The notes beneath the pieces were generated by a model, which made no database searches, was not told where the DNA came from, and saw only the letters and a list, made by a program, of their open reading frames with translations. Below are positions 39,693-47,402 of a stretch of DNA of 64,000 nt, piece by piece; within the stretch, counting starts at the first letter, position 1, and every line of letters begins with the position of its first letter. The stretch comes from Anaerolinea thermophila UNI-1. GTDB lineage: Bacteria > Chloroflexota > Anaerolineae > Anaerolineales > Anaerolineaceae. Both the position numbers and the translations under genes were made by a program. The stretch is taken from assembly GCF_000199675.1 (NCBI RefSeq), contig NC_014960.1, positions 2,604,001 through 2,668,000 on the forward strand. The letters are read 5' to 3'.

Positions 39693-40848
39693 TTACCGCA
39701 CCTGCATCGTCACCGCCTGCTTCGGCGTTGGCGCCGTCTGAAACAGCCCGTGCGCCTCCCGTCCGTCCTTCAGCCGCACCGTAAAGGCGTACCAGTTCCC
39801 CGCCTGCAGCGGTTGGCGTGGCACCAGCAACACGGCTCCCTGCGCCCATAACGCCGCGCGCCCCTCCCTCTGCACTTCCGGATTGGGGTGGGTGTAGGTC
39901 GCGGCGGTGAGGACGCAATGCTCCAGCACCTCACTCCCGCGGTTCAGCGTGCTCCACTCCACCTCTACCTCGCCCTCACCGAAGGCCGCTATCAGCACGG
40001 TGCCGCTCGGGGCAGTGTAGCCCGGGCAGGACGTCAGCGGGTCGGGGATGCCCCGCCCGTCGTAGGTCAGGTACTCCACCGTCTTTCCCCAGCCCGGGAA
40101 CACCCAGGGGGTCACGCTCTGCCCGGAATCCAGCCCGTGAAAGACGTCCAGCGCCGCCGCCGAGAAGACCCCGCCCCAGATATCCGCATGGCGGTAACTG
40201 CCAAAGCCCACCTCCACCAATCGCGGATCCAGCGCGTACAGCGCATGGAACGGCGAGACCAACAGCGCGTCCACCATCTGCTCGTCCGAGGGGTACACTT
40301 CTGCTCCCAGGCTCACCACCCCCGCCTGCCCGCAGAAGTCGCCCTCTGCGGTGTAATTCGGCAGTTGGGGGTCTTCCACATGCCCGAGCAGGGCGTTCTG
40401 CGCCGTGTAGCGCGCATGCGCCCGACAGCCCGCGTGCAGTTGCGGATTTCCCTGCACCACCGGCACTCCCGCCAGCCTCCGCCACGCATTCAGCCGGTTG
40501 AGGGCTGCCTGCGGGTCGTAGGGCGGGATTACCACGCTGTTCGGCTGGAGCACCAGCGGCAGGAAGACGCGGTACGTCTGCCCCTGGCCTGCCTGCGGCT
40601 GCAGAAAGACCAACAGCACGCTCACCGGTTCCAGTCCCGTCCCCTGCCGCACCGTGCTCTGGTAGCCAGCCGCGCGGATGACAAACTCATACGCCTCCAG
40701 CCGCGGCACCACCATGACAAAGGCTTGTCTGTTAGGGTCGTACGCTCACCCACACTTCCACCGTCGGCAGGCTCTGCGCCCGAATCGGGGACACTCCCGC
40801 CACCAGCAGGGAGAAAAGCGCAACCAGGAAAAGAACTCGCCTGCCCAT
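39693..40848 (-). CDS. Secreted CAP-domain protein, apparently split by a frameshift
   Basis: The main frame (39693 to about 40740) encodes a CAP/SCP-like domain (LNAWRRLAGVPVVQGN, HARYTAQNALLGHVEDP, LLVSPFHALYALDP) and a beta-rich tail. It lacks an export signal. Just upstream a 38-codon frame (40732-40848, ATG with a weak site) supplies a clean signal peptide (MGRRVLFLVALFSLLVAGVSPI) and stops at TAA. The main frame picks up one base shifted (YDPNRQAFVM). A single-base indel near 40740 would join both into one exported protein. It could be a mutation, a sequencing error or programmed shifting. Confidence 0.6.
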
Positions 40849-40851
40849 CCT

Positions 40852-41718
40852 CTAGCCCTCCAGGAAGACGGTCAATATCGGGTTCAGCGCCGCAAACAGC
40901 AGCAGCGCCACGAACGGCACGAAGAAGAACAGCGCCACCACCAGCACCAGGCGGGAGTCCAGTTTCTCCACCTCGCTTTGCAGTTTGGCGCGGTACTCCT
41001 GTCCCAGGGCGCGGGCAATTTCGCTCATCAGCGCCGCCCCTGCCACGCCCTTGCTGGCGACCAGGTCTAACTGACTGCCAAAGGCGTGCAGGGCGGGAAT
41101 GCCGCTGGCGCCCATCGCCTCGACCAGCGTCCCGGAGATAGGCTTGCGCGAGAACAACGGCCTGCCCGTCCCGCGGCTCATCTCCACCGCTTCCCGCAGG
41201 AGCGTTGAGAGCGGTCCCGGAATCGCCGCCGCCCGCGCTACCGCCACGTCCGGAGCGGTGCCTGCCGCCAGTTCTGCGGCAATCAGCGCCGCCGTCTCCG
41301 GCAGGGTGCGGAACACCCGCTTGCGTACCGTGTTCGCCTTTGACCGCAGCCGCACCAGCGGGTAGGCGAACGCCATCACCGGCACCAGCAGACTCAGCGG
41401 CGCCGGGTTGACCATCACCACCAGCAAGCCTGCTCCAGCAAACAGCAAACTCTGGAACACCACCCCGCCGAGCGACTGCCCGACGTACTGCCCGCCCCGC
41501 TGCGCCCAGCGCAGGTGATCTTCCCACGTTTTCACCGAAAGCAGTTTGCCCGCCACCGCTTCGCCGATTGTTTCCTGCTTCGTCTTCTTCTCCGTGCGTT
41601 CGGCGTAGTATTCGCTCAAAGCTTTGGCGGCTCTGCCTCCGCCCACCTTCACGTTCTGCGCCACGCCCCACACCAGCAGGGCCAGGGACAGTGGGATGAG
41701 AATCTGCGCCGCTTCCAT
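40852..41718 (-). CDS. tadC: TadC-like pilus platform protein
   Basis: A 288-residue inner-membrane protein with a T2SSF domain: N-terminal helix, cytoplasmic region (SEYYAERTEKKTKQE), paired helices (LLFAGAGLLVVMV, LSLLVPVMAFAYPLV), a cytoplasmic helical domain with LPETAALIAAELAAG, and two C-terminal helices (LVLVVALFFFVPFVALLLFAAL). TadB and TadC together form the platform that the TadA ATPase drives. GGAGGTGAGGG precedes ATG 41718. Confidence 0.75.
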   Translation of the reverse strand: MEAAQILIPLSLALLVWGVAQNVKVGGGRAAKALSEYYAERTEKKTKQETIGEAVAGKLLSVKTWEDHLRWAQRGGQYVGQSLGGVVFQSLLFAGAGLLVVMVNPAPLSLLVPVMAFAYPLVRLRSKANTVRKRVFRTLPETAALIAAELAAGTAPDVAVARAAAIPGPLSTLLREAVEMSRGTGRPLFSRKPISGTLVEAMGASGIPALHAFGSQLDLVASKGVAGAALMSEIARALGQEYRAKLQSEVEKLDSRLVLVVALFFFVPFVALLLFAALNPILTVFLEG

Positions 41719-41721
41719 CCC

Positions 41722-41823
41722 TCACCTCCGCTCCATGAAGAAGTCCCGCAGCACCTCAAAGGTGTAGCCCAGGGCAAAGCCAATCGAAAGCCCCAGCACC
41801 AGGAATCTCACCGCTTCGCTCAT
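41722..41823 (-). CDS. 33-residue membrane protein
   Basis: A single hydrophobic helix (FLVLGLSIGFALGYTF) with a charged tail (EVLRDFFMERR). The ATG overlaps the TadB stop (ATGA) and it ends 3 nt before the TadC start, so it is embedded in the platform genes. No homologue is recognisable by eye. Confidence 0.5.
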   Translation of the reverse strand: MSEAVRFLVLGLSIGFALGYTFEVLRDFFMERR

Positions 41824-42743
41824 TCCATCACCTCCCGAATCATGTCGCCGATCACGTTCCACCCCAAGGCCGCCCACGCCAGGGCAAGCAGCAGTCCCAA
41901 CTGCACCGCCGGGGTGTTGAACAGCCCTCCGCCCGCGCCGCTTGACATGGCCACCACCAGCGAGCCGCCCAGGGCCAGCAAAATCACCCGCACCGTCCCC
42001 CAGGCGCCGTCCGCCTTCGCGGCTGCCATGGCGCGCCCTTCCAGGATGGATGCCAGGTTGTCGCTGGCCAACCGGAAGGCTTCCACGTACCCGCTCCCGC
42101 CGGTCTCCCACAGGCGTTCCAGTTCCATCACCGCCAGCATGAGGGACGGGGAGATGGCTGCGGCTTCTTCGCGCATCTCCTCCAGCCCTTTGCGCCCGCC
42201 GGTCTGCATGGCGGTAAGCAGGCGTTTCATCCACGCCTGCAGCGGTCCCGCCGGATCCAGCGAGGCGGTGACGTCCGCTACCGCCTCCGGGACGTTGGGC
42301 GTGGCTTGGATGGTCGCGCTCATGCGCAGCAGAAACGTGGGCAGTTCCTTCTCCAGCGCCATGCGCATTTTGCTCCACGCGCCGTTCACCTGCCCGCTCA
42401 CCACCACCCAGCCCAGCACCGGCGCCAGCAGGTACAGCGGCAGGGGCACGCCCAGGAACATGAGCGCCAGCAGCGCCGCCAGCGCGACGACCACCATCCC
42501 GCCGTAGTAGTACGCCTTCTCTTTGCCCACCACGTTCAGCCGGTACTGCACCCCCGCCAGGCGCACTTTGTGTTCCAGCGACCCCGTGCGGATGGGCTTT
42601 TCTTCCTGCGGGGTGAGCGGCTGGTAGTAGTCCGCCAGGGTCTTCGCTGCCCGTCCGCGGTTTTTCGCCACCGCTTCCAGGGCATAGTACGCCAGCGCCG
42701 CAAGCGACACGGCCATGAGAAGTTGCGCCAGTGTGTGGGTCAT
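41820..42743 (-). CDS. tadB: TadB-like pilus platform protein
   Basis: A 307-residue T2SSF protein: N-terminal helix, cytoplasmic segment (LADYYQPLTPQEEKPIR), two helices (GGMVVVALAALLALMFLG, LPLYLLAPVLGWVVVSG), cytoplasmic domain (ELPTFLLRMSATIQATPNVPEAV) and C-terminal helices. It resembles the TadC-like gene in length and start (RAAKTLADYYQ against RAAKALSEYYA), so the two probably arose by duplication. Overlaps the ClpP-like gene by 4 nt. Confidence 0.75.
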   Translation of the reverse strand: MTHTLAQLLMAVSLAALAYYALEAVAKNRGRAAKTLADYYQPLTPQEEKPIRTGSLEHKVRLAGVQYRLNVVGKEKAYYYGGMVVVALAALLALMFLGVPLPLYLLAPVLGWVVVSGQVNGAWSKMRMALEKELPTFLLRMSATIQATPNVPEAVADVTASLDPAGPLQAWMKRLLTAMQTGGRKGLEEMREEAAAISPSLMLAVMELERLWETGGSGYVEAFRLASDNLASILEGRAMAAAKADGAWGTVRVILLALGGSLVVAMSSGAGGGLFNTPAVQLGLLLALAWAALGWNVIGDMIREVME

Positions 42744-43330
42744 TTTTCCTCCACGTACATTCTCTCGTTGTGTCTCTCGTCCTTGATGAAAATCGTCGTC
42801 AGGGATACCTGCGAGGGGATGATCTCCGTCACAATCTCATCCACCAACCGGTATTCCCTGGCCTGTTCGGGCAGCAGCGTCAGGGCGTGGAACAGGTCCC
42901 GCTCCACTTTTTCCAGCGCTTGCCCGGTTGACTCGGCCAGCACGCGGCAGATATTGCGCTGGTCGGTCTCCATCTCGCCGACGATTTCCCGTAACTGTTC
43001 AGTGGTGTAAACGCCCCTCTCCAACGGCGTTCGAATGCCGTGCAGCAAAAACCGCGTCTGCGGCGCTGCCAGACGCCGCTTTCCGGCGCAGTACACCACG
43101 ACCCCAATCGAATCCACCTGCCCGACGTTGTACGTCCACACCTCGATGGGCAGTCCGCGCAGCAGGGCGTAGAGCGTCAGACCGTAGGATACCGTGCCTC
43201 CGGGCGTGGAAAGCAGCAGGTGCACCCGCTCCGTCCCGTCCAGTACAGCGTTCTGCAAGAGGTTCACCAAAAGCCCAAAACTCTCGCCGTTCACCGGCGC
43301 AAAGAACTGCACCCAGCGCTCCCGCTTCAT
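42740..43330 (-). CDS. ClpP-like serine protease
   Basis: A 196-residue protein with the ClpP/crotonase fold pattern: HLLLSTPGGTVSYGLTLY (substrate loop), the nucleophile in GQVDSIGVVVYCAG (Ser74), the catalytic His in TRFLLHGIR (His97) and a candidate Asp in KVERDLFHAL (Asp145). The spacings (23 and 48) match ClpP. The end EYRLVDEIV also matches. Set among Tad genes and coupled on both sides (ATGA), it may process or turn over pilus or secreted proteins. No ClpX-like unfoldase is nearby. Confidence 0.78.
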   Translation of the reverse strand: MKRERWVQFFAPVNGESFGLLVNLLQNAVLDGTERVHLLLSTPGGTVSYGLTLYALLRGLPIEVWTYNVGQVDSIGVVVYCAGKRRLAAPQTRFLLHGIRTPLERGVYTTEQLREIVGEMETDQRNICRVLAESTGQALEKVERDLFHALTLLPEQAREYRLVDEIVTEIIPSQVSLTTIFIKDERHNERMYVEEK

Positions 43331-44562
43331 CCTGCACCTCCTCTCCGGCGGCTAATCTCCGCCATCTGCGACTCTCCCGCCTGGTAAAGTTTACGGAAGG
43401 TGACGTTGCCCGCTTTCAACTCCGGGTTCACCTCCCACACCCCCAGCACCTGCCGCCGCCCGTCCTTCCAGCCCACCTGCACCACCAGGTCTACCGCCAT
43501 GGCAAACATCTCCTTGGCGGCTTCAATGCGCACCTGCGCGTCCGCCCACATCAACACCCCCAGGCGGTGGATGGCGGCTTCCGGCCCTTCGGCGTGCAGG
43601 GTGGACAACCCCGGATGATCGCTCATCTGCGCCCGGAACAGCGACAGCGCCGCCGTCCCCGTGCGCACTTCGCCCACCATCAGCCAGTTCGGCGCCATGC
43701 GCATGGCGTCATCTACCCCATCGGAGAGTGAATAGCCAGGCACGTCGCTCCCCACCACCTGCGGTCGGGCTTCCAGCGTCACCACGTTGGGGTGCGGCAG
43801 CCAGATTTCCTCCGGGTCTTCAATCTTCACAATGCGCGCCTCTTTCGGTATTCCATGCGCCAATGCCGAAAGGAAGGTCGTTTTACCGGTCGCCGTCCCG
43901 CCGATCACCAGCACGCGCAAACCGCCCGCCACCGCTTCCAGCAGACCATCCATCACCGCCTGCGGGCAGGCGCCCCAGGCGATGATCTGCTCCGGCGGCA
44001 CGGGGCGCGGCTCGAACAGGCGGATGTTCACCGCCGGATACCCCAGCCCCGGCGCCAGTACGGGATGGACAATCTTCACCCGCGCCCCGCCCATGCCTTC
44101 CATGCGCGGCAGTTTGGCGTCCACCGAGGGTTGGGCTTCCGAAATCGCCCGCCCAATCGGCGCCAGCAAGGCTTCCACGCTGCGCCACACCTCATCCAGC
44201 CCAGGCTGGCGGTTGTATTTTTCGAAAAAGCGTTCCCCCTTGCGCAGAATCCAGAGCGTCCCGTCCGGGTTGAGGGTGATCTCGCTCAGATCCGTCCTCG
44301 CCGGGGGCAGGAGTTCATCGAACGCCCCCAGTCCGCCAATGCGCGCCGCTACCGTCTTGGCCAGCGCGGACTGCAACTGCGGGGTCAGCGAGACCCCCAA
44401 CCGCGTTGCCGCGCTGGATACAGCCGCCTGCGCCCGCGCCTGCAACTGCTGCCGGTCACGCAGGACCGCCAGCGGCAGGTTCTTCAAGTCCCCGGACGCC
44501 AGTTCCACAATCCGCGCTTCCTGCTCCGGGGTGGTTTGTGCCATCAATTCCAGCCAACTCAT
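43327..44562 (-). CDS. tadA: TadA/CpaF-like secretion ATPase
   Basis: A 411-residue hexameric-type ATPase. N-terminal domain with FDELLPPARTDLSEITLNPDG, then the core with Walker A VIGGTATGKTTFLSAL, an Asp/Glu box around RIVKIEDPEEIW, the NWLMVGEVRTGTAALSLF Walker B/aspartate region and the His box HPGLSTLHAEGPEAAIHRL. It powers Flp-pilus assembly or secretion through TadB/TadC. Four-base overlaps with the CpaE-like and ClpP-like genes. Confidence 0.9.
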   Translation of the reverse strand: MSWLELMAQTTPEQEARIVELASGDLKNLPLAVLRDRQQLQARAQAAVSSAATRLGVSLTPQLQSALAKTVAARIGGLGAFDELLPPARTDLSEITLNPDGTLWILRKGERFFEKYNRQPGLDEVWRSVEALLAPIGRAISEAQPSVDAKLPRMEGMGGARVKIVHPVLAPGLGYPAVNIRLFEPRPVPPEQIIAWGACPQAVMDGLLEAVAGGLRVLVIGGTATGKTTFLSALAHGIPKEARIVKIEDPEEIWLPHPNVVTLEARPQVVGSDVPGYSLSDGVDDAMRMAPNWLMVGEVRTGTAALSLFRAQMSDHPGLSTLHAEGPEAAIHRLGVLMWADAQVRIEAAKEMFAMAVDLVVQVGWKDGRRQVLGVWEVNPELKAGNVTFRKLYQAGESQMAEISRRRGGAG

Positions 44563-45860
44563 ACCTTCACCCTCACCCCGAAAATCTCAAAAGACTTCTT
44601 CCCGTTGCTGCCGTTCTGCGGCGCCTGCGCCCCCTGCGGCGAGAACAGCGCATCCGCCAGCGGTTTCACCCCCCGCGCAAAGCCGTCGCTCACGTTCAAC
44701 GGCAGTTTGCGCCCGTCCTGCGCTTCGCCGACCTTCGGTTCGTCCGGGATTTGCGCCACCACCGGCGGGAAGGGTCTGCCCAGCAGAGCAGAAGCGGCTT
44801 TGTGCCACTCGTCCGCACCCATGCGTGCGCCGGTGCGGTTCAACGCCACGTACACCCCCGCCGCGGGAATGTGGTGTTCACCTGCCAGCCGCTCCACCAC
44901 CGTGCGGTAGGCTTCCACCGTGCGCATCACCCCTTCCAGCGAGGGACGCGCCACCAGCACCAGGGTGTTAGCCGCCGCCAGCGCCGCACTGGCTAATGCC
45001 GTCGGCGGGGCGTCCAGAACAATCACCGCATACCCCATGTAGGCGGCTGTCAGCACCAGTTTGGGAATGCTCTCCGGGGCATCCAGCGGGGTGGTAATCG
45101 CCCGCGCTTCCGAGAGCACATCCGGGAAGCCTGCCAGCACGTCCAGCGTGTCCACCTTCTGCAGCGCCAGTTTCAGCCCTTCCGCCGTGGGATTGGCCCG
45201 CCAGTGGTTCAGGTTGGGTTCGGGCTTCAAGCCCAGAATCAGCGGCAGGTCATCCGGCGCGCCCATGCCCACCAGCAGGGTGGGCAGTCCCCGCCGCGCG
45301 GCTTCGTACGCCAGGTTGGTGGCGATGGTGGTCTTGCCCACGCCGCCCGCCTGGTTCCACACCGCCACCACCCGCAAGCCCAGCGGCGCGCCTCCGGCTC
45401 CCATGCCGCTCTGCGGGCGGTTCCACAGCGCCTCCATACCGGCGCTCATGCGCGCCTGCCGCTGCGCCTGTGCCGCGGCGTACATCTCCCCGGCCATCCC
45501 CACCAGGTTCATCTCCCCCTTGTACACGCCCTTCACGCAGGGGATTTGCGCCACGCTGTCCATGGCTTCCCGCGAGGCTTCCATGGGCAGCAGCACGTAT
45601 GCCGCGCCGTGGTAGCGCGTCAGGTCCTCTAACAACGGCTGCGGGCCCGGGTAAATCCCTGCGTCCAGCACCAGTACATCCGGGCTGGTCACCAGTTTGC
45701 TCTTCAAGTCCTGCGGGTCGCTGGCCTGCATGGCTACCCGGAAGCGCGCATCCGCCGCCAGCGCCGTGTACCAGGCTTGCAGGCGCGGGATGGACCCCGC
45801 CAGCAAGACCGTCACCGCATCTGCCGCCTGCTGCAAATTCATACCTGGATGGTTCCACAT
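44559..45860 (-). CDS. CpaE/TadZ-like MinD-family ATPase
   Basis: A 433-residue protein. The N-terminal half is receiver-like (SPDVLVLDAGIYPGPQPLLED). The C-terminal half is a deviant-Walker-A MinD/ParA ATPase (VVAVWNQAGGVGKTTIATNLAYE, YAVIVLDAPPTAL). CpaE/TadZ proteins place the Tad apparatus at a pole or other site. I start at ATG 45860, preceded by GGAGGTG. Confidence 0.82.
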   Translation of the reverse strand: MWNHPGMNLQQAADAVTVLLAGSIPRLQAWYTALAADARFRVAMQASDPQDLKSKLVTSPDVLVLDAGIYPGPQPLLEDLTRYHGAAYVLLPMEASREAMDSVAQIPCVKGVYKGEMNLVGMAGEMYAAAQAQRQARMSAGMEALWNRPQSGMGAGGAPLGLRVVAVWNQAGGVGKTTIATNLAYEAARRGLPTLLVGMGAPDDLPLILGLKPEPNLNHWRANPTAEGLKLALQKVDTLDVLAGFPDVLSEARAITTPLDAPESIPKLVLTAAYMGYAVIVLDAPPTALASAALAAANTLVLVARPSLEGVMRTVEAYRTVVERLAGEHHIPAAGVYVALNRTGARMGADEWHKAASALLGRPFPPVVAQIPDEPKVGEAQDGRKLPLNVSDGFARGVKPLADALFSPQGAQAPQNGSNGKKSFEIFGVRVKV

Positions 45861-45873
45861 GGCTGCACCTCCC

Positions 45874-46746
45874 TCAGGGTTTCTTCGTGGGTTCAGGAGT
45901 AGAGACCGCTTCCGCATCCTGCGCAGGCGCCGCGCCGGTCGGGGTGGGCGTCAGGGTCGCCCCGGGTGTGACCGCAATCCCCTGCAGAGAAAGCCCGCTG
46001 GTGATCACCTCGCCGTTTGCCTTCTCCGGCTCCAGCACCAGCCCAAACTGCGCTCCCTGCGCCGAGAGCGCCGGAAGCAGATCCACCAGATACACCGGCA
46101 GGGTTTCGTTCATCGCCCCCAGCAAACTGAAGTCGTACACCACGCTCTTCGCCTCCACCGGCACCGCCAGCACCACCAGCCCTTTTGCCGTTCCGCCCGT
46201 GTCCACCGCTCCGCCGGTGGATGACCCACCGCCGAACAGTCCACCGCCCGCGGCAGGCGTGCCCTGCGGCGCAGGGGCTTCCTCACGGCGGAAGGCGGGA
46301 TCAATCCACAGCACCCGCAGACCGCCTGCAATGTACTTGGCAAAGGTCTGCTGGCTGGCGTTCACGATCACCGTCACCCCCACCCGGTCGCCGGGTTTGA
46401 GCAGTCCCGCCAACCCCTGCGCGGCAGTGACCGAAAGCGCCACGGCGCGCTCGTTGGGCCGCAGTTCCAGCGTCTCTCCGCCCAGGTGGACGGGCAGTAC
46501 CGGGTCTCCGGCGCTGCGCGCCACCCGCAGCCGCTGCCCCACCAGGCTCTGCGGGTCGCTCACCGCCCCCTCCGGCGCCAGGCTTTTGGGCAGTTCCTTC
46601 GCCGTCAGGTCGCCCTCCGTCAGTACCCGTCCTTCGGGCAGATCGCCCGCTGCCACCACCACACTCACCTGCGGCTCGGGCTGGTTCAGCGCCAGCGCCA
46701 CCGCAAACACGACTATCGCCAGTACAAGAGGTATAAACTTCTTCAT
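45874..46746 (-). CDS. CpaB/RcpC-like pilus assembly protein
   Basis: A 290-residue protein with a signal/anchor (FIPLVLAIVVFAVALALN), an SAF domain (VSVVVAAGDLPEGRVLTEGDLTAKELPK) and the RcpC/CpaB core (RAVALSVTAAQGLAGLLKPGDRVGVTVIV). Family members sit in the periplasm with the secretin or the wall-crossing part of Tad machines. ATG 46746 after AAGGAG. Confidence 0.85.
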   Translation of the reverse strand: MKKFIPLVLAIVVFAVALALNQPEPQVSVVVAAGDLPEGRVLTEGDLTAKELPKSLAPEGAVSDPQSLVGQRLRVARSAGDPVLPVHLGGETLELRPNERAVALSVTAAQGLAGLLKPGDRVGVTVIVNASQQTFAKYIAGGLRVLWIDPAFRREEAPAPQGTPAAGGGLFGGGSSTGGAVDTGGTAKGLVVLAVPVEAKSVVYDFSLLGAMNETLPVYLVDLLPALSAQGAQFGLVLEPEKANGEVITSGLSLQGIAVTPGATLTPTPTGAAPAQDAEAVSTPEPTKKP

Positions 46747-46943
46747 GCTTTCTCCTTTTCGCTTGTGTATTTTTGTTTCTGTACGGCCAGCCATGCGGCT
46801 ACGTCGGAGATTTCTCTCATGCCGTAGTCCAGCAGTTTCCAGTCTCCCTGCGGTTCGCGCTCCAGAATGAGCACGAACACCTCATCGAACAGCCGCCGTT
46901 CCCGCAGTCGCTCCAGCAGGTGCGTCAGTTCTTCTTCGCCCAT
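46743..46943 (-). CDS. Small acidic protein in the Tad-like operon (66 residues)
   Basis: A soluble, acidic/basic mixed protein (EEELTHLLERLRERRLFDEVFVLILE). Stop codon overlaps the CpaB start (ATGA). Function unknown; the tight coupling supports a real gene. Confidence 0.6.
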   Translation of the reverse strand: MGEEELTHLLERLRERRLFDEVFVLILEREPQGDWKLLDYGMREISDVAAWLAVQKQKYTSEKEKA

Positions 46944-46944
46944 T

Positions 46945-47262
46945 TCACGGTCTCCTCGTCCATGTGGGTTGTGGGGTCGGCATCTCCACCGTGCGCACCG
47001 GCGGGATGTCCAGCTGCGGCGTGGGCGTAGACCGTCCCTCCACCGTCTCCGTGACCTCCCGGGTTGGGTCAGCGGTCGGGCTGGGCGTCCAGGTCGCCAC
47101 CCCGTTCCACCATCCGGGGGTGCGCGTTGCCGTGGCGGGCTGCGTCTTCAGGCTCACCGGCTGCGGATCCACCGGTCTGTCTGCACCGGACAGTTCTCCC
47201 GCCAGCAGTCCCACCAGCAGGACTCCCGCCAGCAAAAGAAAGACCACGATCGGTTTGTTCAT
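46945..47262 (-). CDS. Membrane-anchored Pro/Thr-rich protein (105 residues)
   Basis: N-terminal membrane anchor (IVVFLLLAGVLLVGLLAGEL) and an extracytoplasmic, Pro/Thr-rich tail. ATG 47262 after GGAGG and overlapping the upstream stop. Possibly a wall spacer in the pilus machine; no family. Confidence 0.6.
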   Translation of the reverse strand: MNKPIVVFLLLAGVLLVGLLAGELSGADRPVDPQPVSLKTQPATATRTPGWWNGVATWTPSPTADPTREVTETVEGRSTPTPQLDIPPVRTVEMPTPQPTWTRRP

Positions 47263-47402
47263 TTCCAGCCTCCGGCATTGAAGACAACCCAGACGACATA
47301 CGCCACGGACAGCAGCAGAGTGAGAACAACCCAGATGAAACACGCCGTGGAGAGCGTCAGGGTCTCGAATGTTGTTTGTTTATCGGTTCTCCAATCGCTC
47401 AT
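47259..47402 (-). CDS. 47-residue membrane protein
   Basis: Short hydrophilic start (SDWRTDKQTTFETLTL), one membrane helix (CFIWVVLTLLLSVAYVVWVVF), tiny tail. It overlaps both neighbours by four bases (ATGA), so it is translationally coupled to the HerA-like ATPase gene and the next gene. Confidence 0.6.
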   Translation of the reverse strand: MSDWRTDKQTTFETLTLSTACFIWVVLTLLLSVAYVVWVVFNAGGWK

